From Haliea sp. (GTDB lineage: Bacteria; Pseudomonadota; Gammaproteobacteria; Pseudomonadales; Halieaceae): a stretch of DNA of 64,000 bases. Below are positions 40,499 to 49,844 of this stretch, piece by piece (position 1 is the first letter of the stretch; each line of letters opens with the position of its first letter). A program made the position numbers and the translations under genes. A model generated the notes under the pieces. The model was not told the DNA's origin and searched no databases. It saw only the letters and a program-made list of their open reading frames with translations. The DNA is taken from assembly GCA_016704305.1 (NCBI GenBank), contig JADJAL010000004.1, positions 186,001 to 250,000 of the forward strand, given 5' to 3'.

Positions 40499-42649
40499 CT
40501 ACATCAACTGCAGGTTGGCGTATTGCAGCACCAGCCATTTGCTGCCGTCGGTATCGAAATTGACCTGTATGCGGGCGTTGGCACCGCGCCCTTCAAAGTT
40601 TATCACGACGCCCTCGCCGAACACCTGATGGAAGACCTGCTGCCCCAGCGACACACCCGTATCCGGTACCTGCGCCTGCATCAGGCTGCTCACGGGTTGT
40701 GTGATCGTGCCGCGCAGGCGCACTTCCTGCAGCAGTTGCGCAGGAATCTCGCGCACGAATCGCGAGGGTGTATTGTAGGATTCCGTGCCGTGCAGGCGCC
40801 GGCTCTCGGCGTAGGTGATGACCAGCTTTTCCATCGCCCGCGTGATGCCGACGTAACACAGCCGGCGCTCCTCCTCCAGCCGACCGGGCTCTTCCACGGA
40901 CATGCGGTGGGGAAACAGGTTTTCCTCCATGCCCGCCAGGAAGACCAGCGGGAATTCCAGGCCCTTCGCGGAGTGCAGCGTCATCAGTTGCACGCTGTCC
41001 TCGTGTTCATCGGCCTGGGCGTCGCCCGCGTCCAGCGCGGCGCGGTCGAGAAACTGTTGCGGCGCTGACGGCTCGCCCACCTCCGGAACGAACTGCTTGG
41101 CGGCGCTGACCAGCTCCTCGAGGTTTTCAACGCGCGCCTGTCCCTTCTCGCCCTTTTCGTTCTTGTGGTACTCAAGGAGGCCAGAATTCCGCATCACGCG
41201 GTCGACCAGCGCATCGAGCGGCACGTCCTCCACGCCGCTGTCCAGCGTGTTGATCAGCTCGACAAATCCTGCCAGCGCACTGAGCGCCCGCGCCGGCAAC
41301 GGCTTCTCTGCCAGCACCGCGGCAATCGCCGCCCACAGCGTGATGCCCCTGCCGCGCGCGCAGTCGCGCACCGTGTCGAGCGTTTTGCCACCGATGCCAC
41401 GCGGCGGTGTGTTGATGACGCGCTCCACCGCTGCGTCATCGCCGCGATTGAGCAGCAGGCGCAGGTAAGCGAGGGCGTTGCGAATCTCCAGGCGCTCATA
41501 GAAACGCTGCCCGCCGTAGATGCGATAGGGCATGCCGCTGCGAATCAGCGCCTCCTCCAGCACGCGCGACTGCGCGTTGGAGCGATACAAAATGGCCACC
41601 GAGGAGCGCTTGTTGCCGCCGAGTGTCCACTGCTGGGCCTCATCGACGATATAGCGGGCTTCATCGTGTTCGTTGTAGCCCGCGTACAGGCGGATCGGCT
41701 CACCGGCCTCACCCTCGGTCCACAACTCCTTGCCCAGGCGCCCGAAGTTGTGGGCGATGATGCCGTTGGCCGCCTGCAAAATGGTTTGCGTCGAGCGGTA
41801 GTTCTGCTCCAGGCGGATCGTTTTGGTGGCTTTGAAGTCTTCGGAAAAGCGCTGGATGTTCTCGATCCTCGCGCCGCGCCAGCCGTAGATGGACTGGTCG
41901 TCGTCCCCGACCGCGACGACCGGAATGGTGGCGCCCGCCAGCACCCGCAACCAGGCGTATTGCACGGCGTTGGTGTCCTGGAATTCATCCACCAGGATCT
42001 GCCGGAAACGGCCCTGGTAGTGTTGCAACACCAGCGGGCTTTTGAGCCACAACTCGTGCGCGCGCAACAGCAGCTCGGCGAAGTCCACCATGCCGCCGCG
42101 CTCGCAGGCTATCTCATACGCGCGGTACACCTGCAGCATGGTGCGGGCGAACAGGTCTCCCGGTGGCGCATCGATATGTGCGCTGCGCAGTCCCTCGTCT
42201 TTCTGCGCGTTGATGTACCACATCGCCTGCTTGGGTGGCCAGCGCGCTTCGTCCAGCTCCAGCTCCCGGCATACGCGCTTGACCAGACGCAGCTGGTCAT
42301 CGGCGTCCAGTATCTGGAAATTCTGCGGCAGGCCCGCATCCTGCCAGTGCGCTTTCAACAAGCGGTGCGCGAGGCCGTGGAATGTGCCCACCCACATGCC
42401 GTGCGCGGGGATGTGCAGCATCTCCTCGATGCGGCCGCGCATCTCCTTGGCCGCCTTGTTGGTAAAGGTGACGGCCAGTATCGACCAGGGCGAAAAATTT
42501 TCTGCCCGGATCAGCCACGCAATGCGATGCACCAGCACGCGCGTCTTGCCGCTGCCGGCACCGGCGAGCACCAGCATGTTCGTGTGCTCGGCAGCAACGG
42601 CCTCGCGCTGGGCATCGTTCAGGGGAGAGAGAATATCGGATACATCCAT
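40499..42649 (-). CDS. uvrD: DNA helicase II UvrD
   Basis: UvrD is a 3'-5' superfamily 1 helicase acting in nucleotide-excision and mismatch repair. The 716-residue protein (E. coli 720) has the Q motif LNDAQREAV, Walker A LAGAGSGKTRVLVHRI, GDDDQSIYGWRGA, LEQNYRST, IYGGQRFYERLEIRNALAYL and TLHSAKGLEFPLVFLAG. It is complete. The start lies 156 bases from the divergent SPOR protein gene. Confidence 0.97.
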   Translation of the reverse strand: MDVSDILSPLNDAQREAVAAEHTNMLVLAGAGSGKTRVLVHRIAWLIRAENFSPWSILAVTFTNKAAKEMRGRIEEMLHIPAHGMWVGTFHGLAHRLLKAHWQDAGLPQNFQILDADDQLRLVKRVCRELELDEARWPPKQAMWYINAQKDEGLRSAHIDAPPGDLFARTMLQVYRAYEIACERGGMVDFAELLLRAHELWLKSPLVLQHYQGRFRQILVDEFQDTNAVQYAWLRVLAGATIPVVAVGDDDQSIYGWRGARIENIQRFSEDFKATKTIRLEQNYRSTQTILQAANGIIAHNFGRLGKELWTEGEAGEPIRLYAGYNEHDEARYIVDEAQQWTLGGNKRSSVAILYRSNAQSRVLEEALIRSGMPYRIYGGQRFYERLEIRNALAYLRLLLNRGDDAAVERVINTPPRGIGGKTLDTVRDCARGRGITLWAAIAAVLAEKPLPARALSALAGFVELINTLDSGVEDVPLDALVDRVMRNSGLLEYHKNEKGEKGQARVENLEELVSAAKQFVPEVGEPSAPQQFLDRAALDAGDAQADEHEDSVQLMTLHSAKGLEFPLVFLAGMEENLFPHRMSVEEPGRLEEERRLCYVGITRAMEKLVITYAESRRLHGTESYNTPSRFVREIPAQLLQEVRLRGTITQPVSSLMQAQVPDTGVSLGQQVFHQVFGEGVVINFEGRGANARIQVNFDTDGSKWLVLQYANLQLM

Positions 42650-42805
42650 GGCGCCATTCTAACGAGTGCGCGTCTGGAAACACACATTTTTGCGCGCCGG
42701 ATAGTGTGAAAGCGACGCGAGCGAGCGCGATTGCAGCGCAGAATTTGCCGCACAGGTCTGTTATCATCACGCCCGATTATTGCGACGCACAGGTGCGCTT
42801 GAACC

Positions 42806-43881
42806 ATGGCAAGAGACGACGACAATCACTCGAACAGTGACAACCGGTTCGCGCGCAATTCGGACAACAGTCGTCCCGGCGCAGGCCAGCGCCAGGAACC
42901 CACCCTCAGCCGCTTTGATGCGGACGATGATTTCGAGGAACCCGATCGCGATGCAGACTACGCCTCGGGATACCACGCTGGCGATGCAGATGACGTGGAC
43001 GATTCCTCGACGACTACGCTGATGATCGGGATTCCAACTTGTTCCCCCATGAGTATTCGGACAACTCCGACGATTCCGAGGAGGATGGCCCTGATGAGGG
43101 GGAGCAAGATGCCTGGGATGAGGACGATGAGTACACCGAAGACAATGCACCGCGCGCGCAGGGCTGGCCAATCAGCCTGATTGCGGTAGCGGTGGTCGCC
43201 GTCGTGCTACTGGCCGCCGGTGGCTACGGCGTAATGCAACAGCGTGCAGCGATGGAAGATGAACTGCGCCAGTTGCGCGCCGAACTGGCCACCGCGTCGA
43301 GCCCCAGCGGCGACAGCGCTGCGCGCGCGGCGCTGGAGGAATTGCAACTGTCCTATGACACCCTGGCGGCTGAAGCAGAAGCGCTGCGCCTGGAAAACCG
43401 CACGCTGGTCGATACCGCCGCAGGCCTGCAAGCACAACTGGGCAAGCAGCAGTCCACGCCGCCGGCAACAACGTCCGCAGGCGCAGAGCCCAAACCCGGT
43501 AACGCCACCGTCGCCGCCGCGCCTGTGGCGAAACCTGCTGCGGCAGTCACAAAAGCCTCGGCCGCACCGGCGCCGGCTGCTGTCGCAAAGCCTGTAGCGG
43601 CCAAACCTGTAGCAGCTAAACCCGCTGCTGCCGCATCTGTTGCGACCGGCCCCTGGTTTGTGAATTTCGGCTCCTATGCCACGCGCGAGATGGCGGATTC
43701 CTGGGCTGCCCGGTTGCAGCCCGGCACTGGCAAGGTCATCGTCATGCCAATAACCAGCGGCGGGCGCTCGCTTTATCGGCTCAGGGTTATCGGCATGCCG
43801 GACAGGGATAGCGCCAGGCAGGTGGCACGCAAACTGGAAACCGAATTGCAGGTTGCCGAATTGTGGGTGGGCAAGGAATAA
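42806..43881 (+). CDS. SPOR-domain membrane protein (one frameshift)
   Basis: A bitopic inner-membrane protein. It has an acidic Asp/Glu-rich cytoplasmic N-terminus, one transmembrane helix (PISLIAVAVVAVVLLAAGG), a coiled coil (MEDELRQLRAELA and following), an Ala/Pro/Lys-rich linker with AKPVAAKPVAAKPAAAA repeats, and a C-terminal SPOR domain (GPWFVNFGSYATREMADSWA to LWVGKE) that binds denuded glycan in septal peptidoglycan. The frame breaks in the acidic part: adding one G at about 43009 restores SSDDYADDRDSNLFPHEYSD and a 358-residue protein. It may work in cell division or envelope maintenance, but the exact partner is unknown. Confidence 0.8.
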
Positions 43882-43986
43882 TCGGCGGGTTATTTCCTGA
43901 ATGACAAACTTCCGTACTGACTTGGCAGAAGCGCACGCTCCTGTTACTGTTTTTCCCCTAAATAACTCGAAGCAGGTGAGGTAGTA

Positions 43987-44355
43987 ATGAACAAATCTAT
44001 CAAGATGGCACTATTTGGACTGGCCCTCGCCAGCGCGGCAAGCTTTGCCGATGACTGTACGGCGCCCGCTACACCCACGCTGCCGCAAGGCGCCAGCTCA
44101 ACGCTGGAGGAGATGCTGGCAGGACAAAAAGCGGTGAAGGATTACCAGGCTGCTGTCGCCACGTACCGGGCGTGTCTCGATCCCAAAATCGCCGCGGCTG
44201 AAACCGCTGCCGCCGGGGACTCTCCGGGACCAGAATTAGTTGAAGCCCTTAATGCGATCAACACCGAATACAACAACTCGGTCACCGCCGAGGAAGAAAT
44301 CGCCACCAAGTTCAATGCCGAACTGAAGGCGTACAAGGAAGCAAATCCGGGTTAG
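43987..44355 (+). CDS. Small secreted hypothetical protein with two cysteines
   Basis: A 122-residue protein with a signal peptide (MNKSIKMALFGLALASAASF-ADD). The mature part is about 100 residues: DDCTAPATPTLPQGASSTLE, then EMLAGQKAVKDYQAAVATYR and AC. The two cysteines (mature positions about 3 and 44) could form one disulfide, and the rest is helical with Ala and Glu. A good ribosome site AGGTGAGG precedes ATG 43987. Similar small periplasmic proteins occur in marine gammaproteobacteria, with no known job. Confidence 0.7.
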   Translation: MNKSIKMALFGLALASAASFADDCTAPATPTLPQGASSTLEEMLAGQKAVKDYQAAVATYRACLDPKIAAAETAAAGDSPGPELVEALNAINTEYNNSVTAEEEIATKFNAELKAYKEANPG

Positions 44356-44475
44356 CGCGACGCACCGCCCGGGCGTGTTGCGTTCGGGCGGATTCCTCAA
44401 TTGCGTAGCAGTGAAAATTTGCTCGCAGCCTGCCAGATCTGACCTTTCGGCCTTATCCAGCGTTACTGTGCAACA

Positions 44476-46305
44476 TCACTCGACCGTCACAGACTTCGCC
44501 AGATTACGCGGTTTATCGACATCGGTGCCCTTCTGCACGGCGACATGGTAGGACAACAACTGCAGCGCCACCGTGTACACAATCGGCTTGATCACCTCGG
44601 GACAATGCGGCATCGGCAATACCTGTACGCGGGGTTCGTCGGCAAATCCTGCCTCGCGATCCGCGAACACAAACAGTTCCCCGCCGCGCGAGCGCACTTC
44701 CTCCAGATTGGATTTCAGTTTCTCCAGCAGCTCATCGTTGGGGGCGACCGCCACTACTGGCATGTCGTCGTCCACCAGCGCCAGTGGCCCGTGCTTGAGT
44801 TCACCGGCGGGATAGGCTTCAGCGTGGATGTAGGAAATTTCCTTGAGCTTGAGCGCGCCCTCCATCGCGATCGGGTATTGGATGCCGCGCCCGAGGAACA
44901 GCGCGTGGCGTTTGGGAATAAACGCTTCCGAGAGCTTTTGTATCGCCCCGTTCAGCTCCAGCGTCTGGCGCACGTAATGCGGCAGATTGCCCAGGGCGTC
45001 GATTATTTCGGCCTGTCGCGATTCCGGCATGCCACGGCGCCGACCCAACACGAGCGTCAGCATCAGCAGCGCCACCAACTGCGTGGTGAACGCCTTGGTC
45101 GACGCAACGCCAATCTCTATGCCGGCCCTGGTTAGAAACACCAGGTCACATTCGCGCACCAGCGAGCTGTTATCCACGTTAGCCACCACCAGGCTGCCGA
45201 TAAACTCGCCCTCGGTCGCATTGCGCAGCGCCGCCAGCGTGTCCGCCGTTTCACCCGACTGGGATATCGCGACCAGCAGCGTGCCCTCGTGCTGCACGCG
45301 CTTGCGATAGCGAAACTCGGACGCCACTTCCACTTCGCAACTGATGCCAGCGAGCTCTTCCAGCCAATAGCGCGCCACCATGCCGGCGTGATAACTGGTG
45401 CCGCAGGCGACGATTTGCACGTTCTTGACGCGATCAAACATCGCGCTGGCGCCCTTGCCAAATAAATCCTCAATCTGCTGCACGTCGCCAGCACCGGCGA
45501 ACGTCGCCTCCAGTGCCCTGGGTTGCTCGAAAATTTCCTTGATCATGAAGTGATCAAAGTCGCCCAGCTCGGCGGTTTCCAGCGCTTCCTTGATGCGGGT
45601 TGTCGGGCGCTCAACGGGCTCACCGGCAAGCGTGCACACCTGCACGCTGGTCGGCGTGACCTCGACCAGGTCGCCTTCTTCCAGATAAATGAAACGATCA
45701 GTGACCTGGCGCAGCGCCATCTGGTCCGAGGCGAGGAAGTTCTCGCCAATGCCCACACCCACCACCAGCGGGCTGCCCTTGCGCGCGCCAATCACGGTGT
45801 CCGGACTTTCGATATCGATGGCAGCCAGGGCATACGCGCCTTCCAGCCTGGCGACCGTTTTTTGCATGGACTGCATCAGTGTCGCGCCGGACTGCAGGTT
45901 CAGATGCAACAGGTGGACGACCACTTCTGTGTCGGTGCCGGACGCCATCGCGTAACCGGCTTCGACCAGCTCGCGTCGCAGCGCGGCGTGGTTTTCTATA
46001 ATGCCGTTATGCACCAGGGCAACACGCTGCCCGGAGGTATGTGGATGGGCATTTTCCCGCGAGGGCTTGCCGTGCGTCGCCCACCGGGTGTGTGCAATGC
46101 CGGTGCTGCCGAAGAAGGGTTCCTGCAGTTGCGCCGCCTCCAGCTCTTTCACCTTGCCATTGCGCTTGTGTATCTGCAGGTCTTGCTGGTCATCAATCAG
46201 CGCCATACCGGCGGAGTCGTAGCCCCGGTATTCCAGCCGCCTCAGTCCCTCGAGCAGTATTTCAGATACTTCACGCCGCGCTGCGGCCGCTACAATTCCA
46301 CACAT
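44476..46305 (-). CDS. glmS: Glutamine-fructose-6-phosphate aminotransferase (GlmS)
   Basis: GlmS makes glucosamine-6-phosphate from fructose-6-phosphate and glutamine, the first step towards UDP-GlcNAc. The 609-residue enzyme begins MCGIVAAAARREVS with the catalytic N-terminal Cys, then RRLEYRGYDSAGMAL and GIAHTRWATHGKPS, then two SIS sugar-isomerase domains (VACGTSYHAGMVARYWLEE, AISQSGETADTL). It ends NLAKSVTVE. Its start lies two bases after the glmU stop, so the pair is co-transcribed. Confidence 0.98.
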   Translation of the reverse strand: MCGIVAAAARREVSEILLEGLRRLEYRGYDSAGMALIDDQQDLQIHKRNGKVKELEAAQLQEPFFGSTGIAHTRWATHGKPSRENAHPHTSGQRVALVHNGIIENHAALRRELVEAGYAMASGTDTEVVVHLLHLNLQSGATLMQSMQKTVARLEGAYALAAIDIESPDTVIGARKGSPLVVGVGIGENFLASDQMALRQVTDRFIYLEEGDLVEVTPTSVQVCTLAGEPVERPTTRIKEALETAELGDFDHFMIKEIFEQPRALEATFAGAGDVQQIEDLFGKGASAMFDRVKNVQIVACGTSYHAGMVARYWLEELAGISCEVEVASEFRYRKRVQHEGTLLVAISQSGETADTLAALRNATEGEFIGSLVVANVDNSSLVRECDLVFLTRAGIEIGVASTKAFTTQLVALLMLTLVLGRRRGMPESRQAEIIDALGNLPHYVRQTLELNGAIQKLSEAFIPKRHALFLGRGIQYPIAMEGALKLKEISYIHAEAYPAGELKHGPLALVDDDMPVVAVAPNDELLEKLKSNLEEVRSRGGELFVFADREAGFADEPRVQVLPMPHCPEVIKPIVYTVALQLLSYHVAVQKGTDVDKPRNLAKSVTVE

Positions 46306-46307
46306 AC

Positions 46308-47678
46308 TCAGTCCCTGCTGCCCCGTTTATCGGGACGATTCCAGCCCTTGATATTGCGCTGGCGCGCCCGGCTGACGGCCAGCTCATCCTTGCCGACGGT
46401 GCTGGTCACCGTCGAACCTGCAGCTACGAATCCCTGTTCCTCAATGCGCAGCGGCGCGACCAGTGTGCTGTTGGAGCCAACAAACACGCCTTTGCCAATC
46501 TCGGTTTTGTGTTTGTTGATGCCATCGTAATTGCAGGTGATAGTGCCCGCGCCGATATTGACGTCTGCACCCATGTCACAATCGCCAATATAGCTCAGGT
46601 GATTCACTTTGCTATCCGCGCCGATATTCGCCTTTTTGGTTTCCACGAAATTACCGATGCGGGCGCCATCCGCCAACACGGTACCGGGGCGCAACCTGGC
46701 GTAGGGCCCCACGCTGCAATCTTTGCCGATGACCGCGCCCTGCACATGGCTCATGGCGTGAATCACCGAGCCGTCGGCCACATTGACATCAGACAGCACA
46801 CAATTGGCACCGACGGAAACACCATTCCCGAGTATGACCTCGCCTTCGAAGACCGCGTTGATATCGATAAACACATCTTTGCCGCAGGTGAGACTGCCGC
46901 GAATATCCAAGCGCGCGGCATCGGCGATGCCGACGCCCTGTCGCATCAGCATTTCGGCCTGGCGGCGCTGGTACTCACGCTCCACCTGGTTGAGCTGTAC
47001 GCGATCATTGACACCCAGGATTTCCAGTTCCGATTCCGCGGTACAGGAAGCCACCGTTTTGCCATTGGCAACGGCGAGGCGAAGGATGTCCGGAAGATAG
47101 TATTCGCCCTGCTGGTTTTGATTGTCCACGCGCGGCAGGTAAGCCTTCAAGTCCCTGGCCGGGGCGGCCAACAACCCGGTGTTGATTTCCTGCAGTTGCC
47201 GCTGCTCGGCGCTGGCATCTTTTTCCTCGACCACGCCGGTCAGCGCACCCGTCTGGTCGCGCAGGATCCTGCCGTAGCCATGGGGATTGCGCAGCGTGGC
47301 GGTCAGAAGCGCAGGGCCTTCCTGCGCCCGCGCAACCAGCTGCCGCAATGTACTGAGTCGAGTCAGCGGCACATCGCCATACAGCACCAGCACGACACTG
47401 TCGTCGGCGATGGCGGGCAGGGCCTGCATCACGGCATGCCCGGTACCGAGCTGCTGTGCCTGCACTACCCAGTGAATGTCGTATTGTGGCAGCGCATCCT
47501 GCACCTGCTGGCCGCCGTACCCGATCACCACGTGCACAGCACTCGGGTTGAGCTCCTGCGCCGTCTGTATCACATGCTCCAGCAACGGCTTCCCGCCCAC
47601 GGCATGCAGTACCTTGGGGAGAGACGATTGCATACGCGTACCCTGGCCGGCGGCGAGGATCACGATTTCCAGAGTCAT
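46308..47678 (-). CDS. glmU: Bifunctional GlmU (uridyltransferase / glucosamine-1-phosphate acetyltransferase)
   Basis: GlmU acetylates glucosamine-1-phosphate and then joins it to UTP, giving UDP-GlcNAc for peptidoglycan and lipopolysaccharide. The 456-residue protein has the nucleotidyltransferase loop VILAAGQGTRM at the N-terminus, LYGDVPL, and a C-terminal left-handed beta-helix with hexapeptide repeats ending in RQRNIKGW. It is complete and lies between the atp operon and glmS, on the same strand, after a terminator. Confidence 0.98.
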   Translation of the reverse strand: MTLEIVILAAGQGTRMQSSLPKVLHAVGGKPLLEHVIQTAQELNPSAVHVVIGYGGQQVQDALPQYDIHWVVQAQQLGTGHAVMQALPAIADDSVVLVLYGDVPLTRLSTLRQLVARAQEGPALLTATLRNPHGYGRILRDQTGALTGVVEEKDASAEQRQLQEINTGLLAAPARDLKAYLPRVDNQNQQGEYYLPDILRLAVANGKTVASCTAESELEILGVNDRVQLNQVEREYQRRQAEMLMRQGVGIADAARLDIRGSLTCGKDVFIDINAVFEGEVILGNGVSVGANCVLSDVNVADGSVIHAMSHVQGAVIGKDCSVGPYARLRPGTVLADGARIGNFVETKKANIGADSKVNHLSYIGDCDMGADVNIGAGTITCNYDGINKHKTEIGKGVFVGSNSTLVAPLRIEEQGFVAAGSTVTSTVGKDELAVSRARQRNIKGWNRPDKRGSRD

Positions 47679-47810
47679 GGCGACAGGTTTTCCTTCCTGG
47701 TCTTTGTGCGGGCTGTCAGGGGTAGTTTATGTGATGAATTGGGGGCTCATTATGCGCCGCGCCCTGTCAGCCGCCAACCGCGGCACTGTGAAGCATTTAT
47801 CAACTGGCAT

Positions 47811-47833
47811 AAAAAACCCCGGGGATACCGGGG
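47811..47833 (-). terminator. Intrinsic terminator of the ATP synthase operon
   Basis: On the minus strand the hairpin CCCCGG-TATCC-CCGGGG is followed by six T (AAAAAA at 47811-47816 on the plus strand). It lies about 30 bases downstream of the atpC stop and before glmU, so it should end atp transcription and separate it from glmU-glmS. Confidence 0.75.
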
Positions 47834-47863
47834 CAGTTGATATCACCGTTTGTGAGGGCAAAC

Positions 47864-48292
47864 CTAACCGCGGCCGGCCCTGTTTTTCAGTTTGCGCAAG
47901 GTGGCCAGTTGCGCGGCTGCCTCGGCCAATTGCGAGGAGGCGCGGCCGTAATCGAAGTCGCCCGTCTGGTTGGCGAGCGCATGTTCTGCTTCCTTGCGCG
48001 CTTCTTCGGCGGCGGCCTCATCAACATCATCGGCGCGAATCGCGGTATCAGCGAGTATGGACACGACGCCGGGCTGTACTTCCAGGAAGCCGCCGGAGAC
48101 GTAGAACACCTGCTCCTGACCGTCCTGCGTAACAATGCGCACAGGGCCCGGCACCAGTGCCGTCAACAATGGCGCATGGCCATAGCTCACGCCCAGCTCA
48201 CCCAGCACGCCCGTGGCCACCAGCATTTCGACCAGCCCGGAGTATATTTCCTCCTCCGCGCTGACGATGTCGCAATGAATGGTCATTGCCAT
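47864..48292 (-). CDS. atpC: F1Fo ATP synthase epsilon subunit
   Basis: AtpC is the epsilon subunit of the central stalk, coupling and inhibiting the F1 motor. The 142-residue protein has the N-terminal beta-sandwich (IHCDIVSAEEEIYSGLVEML, GELGVSYGHAPLLTALVPGP, VFYVSGGFLEVQPGVVSILA) and the C-terminal helical pair. It is the last gene of the atp operon, 28 bases after atpD. Confidence 0.97.
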   Translation of the reverse strand: MAMTIHCDIVSAEEEIYSGLVEMLVATGVLGELGVSYGHAPLLTALVPGPVRIVTQDGQEQVFYVSGGFLEVQPGVVSILADTAIRADDVDEAAAEEARKEAEHALANQTGDFDYGRASSQLAEAAAQLATLRKLKNRAGRG

Positions 48293-48320
48293 GGTTTTCC
48301 CTCTCTAATCCTGTGCCGGC

Positions 48321-49718
48321 CTACAGCTTTTTGGCTTTCTCGACGGCTTCGTCAATGCTGCCAACCATGTAAAACGCCTGCTCGGGCAGGTGGTCGTACT
48401 GGCCGGCCAGAATGCCCTGGAATCCCGCAATGGTTTCTTTCAGGGACACATACTTGCCGGGTGAGCCGGTAAACACCTCTGCAACATGGAAGGGCTGGGA
48501 CAGGAAACGTTCGATCTTCCGCGCCCGCGCCACCGTTTGCTTGTCTTCCTCGGAGAGCTCATCCATACCGAGGATCGCGATGATGTCCTTCAATTCCTTG
48601 TAGCGCTGCAATACCGTTTGTACGCCGCGCGCCGTTTCATAGTGTTCGTTGCCGATCAACAGCGGGTCCAACTGGCGCGAGGTCGAGTCCAGCGGATCCA
48701 CCGCAGGATAGATACCTTTCGCCGCGATATCACGGCTCAGTACCACGGTGGAGTCAAGGTGAGCGAAGGTCGTGGCCGGAGACGGGTCAGTCAAGTCATC
48801 TGCCGGTACGTACACGGCCTGGATCGAGGTGATGGATCCGACTTTGGTGGAGGTGATGCGCTCCTGCAGTACGCCCATCTCTTCCGCCAGCGTCGGCTGG
48901 TAACCTACCGCGGAGGGCATACGGCCGAGCAGTGCGGATACCTCGGTGCCCGCCAGCGTATAACGATAGATGTTGTCGATAAACAGCAACACGTCGCGAC
49001 CTTCGTCGCGGAATTTTTCCGCCATCGTCAAGCCCGTGAGTGCAACGCGCAGACGGTTTCCCGGCGGCTCGTTCATCTGGCCGTACACCATCGCCACCTT
49101 GGAGTTGCTGAAGTTCTCCACGTCGACGACCTTGGACTCCTGCATTTCAAAATAGAAGTCGTTGCCTTCCCGTGTCCGCTCACCGACGCCGGCGAACACC
49201 GACAATCCGGAGTGCTCGGTGGCGATGTTGTTGATCAGTTCCATCATGTTAACGGTCTTGCCCACGCCGGCACCGCCGAACAAGCCGACCTTGCCGCCCT
49301 TGGCGAACGGGCACACCAGGTCGATTACCTTGATGCCGGTTTCCAGCAGTTCATCAGACGCTGACAGTTCTTCATACGTTGGCGCCTTGCGGTGGATCGA
49401 AGCGCGCTCTTTCTCGCCGATAGGGCCGCACTCGTCGATCGGGTTGCCGAGTACGTCCATGATGCGACCCAGCGTTTCGATGCCCACGGGTACCTTGATC
49501 GGCTCGCCGGTATTCTCGACCGCCAGGCCGCGGCTCACGCCCTCGGAAGAACCCATCGCAATGGTGCGCACCACGCCGTCGCCCAATTGCTGCTGCACTT
49601 CCAGCGTCAGGCCTCTTTCCGGCACCTTCAGTGCGTCATAGACCTTGGGCACCACATCGCGCGGAAATTCCACGTCGATGACCGCGCCGATGATTTGTAC
49701 GATTCGTCCGCTGCTCAT
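48321..49718 (-). CDS. atpD: F1Fo ATP synthase beta subunit
   Basis: The catalytic beta subunit of F1. The 465-residue protein has GRIVQIIGAVIDVEFP at the N-terminus, the Walker A loop GGAGVGKTVNMMELI, GERTREGNDFYFEM, VLLFIDNIYRYTLAG and the signature PAVDPLDSTS. The open frame extends to 49805, but ATG 49718 (MSSGRIVQ) is the correct start: GAGGAT precedes it and the family begins there. Confidence 0.98.
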   Translation of the reverse strand: MSSGRIVQIIGAVIDVEFPRDVVPKVYDALKVPERGLTLEVQQQLGDGVVRTIAMGSSEGVSRGLAVENTGEPIKVPVGIETLGRIMDVLGNPIDECGPIGEKERASIHRKAPTYEELSASDELLETGIKVIDLVCPFAKGGKVGLFGGAGVGKTVNMMELINNIATEHSGLSVFAGVGERTREGNDFYFEMQESKVVDVENFSNSKVAMVYGQMNEPPGNRLRVALTGLTMAEKFRDEGRDVLLFIDNIYRYTLAGTEVSALLGRMPSAVGYQPTLAEEMGVLQERITSTKVGSITSIQAVYVPADDLTDPSPATTFAHLDSTVVLSRDIAAKGIYPAVDPLDSTSRQLDPLLIGNEHYETARGVQTVLQRYKELKDIIAILGMDELSEEDKQTVARARKIERFLSQPFHVAEVFTGSPGKYVSLKETIAGFQGILAGQYDHLPEQAFYMVGSIDEAVEKAKKL

Positions 49719-49844
49719 GTCCGGATCCTCTATCTCAAAGTTCAATTCTGTTTGGCTGGGGGCGCCGCTGGTTGGGCGACGGCCTGACACCTTGTCTGTT
49801 GTCATACCCTGTCTGGCGCGAGCTCTCTTTGTCAGGCCCGTGTT

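Noticed and set aside
42630..42660. ATACATCCATGG at the uvrD start, resembling the repeat core
   Set aside because: It encodes the first residues of UvrD and has no flanking inverted repeat.
44370..44396. Small hairpin CCGCCCG...CGGGCGG after the small secreted protein gene
   Set aside because: Seven-base stem, 13-base loop, no T tract; too weak to call a terminator.
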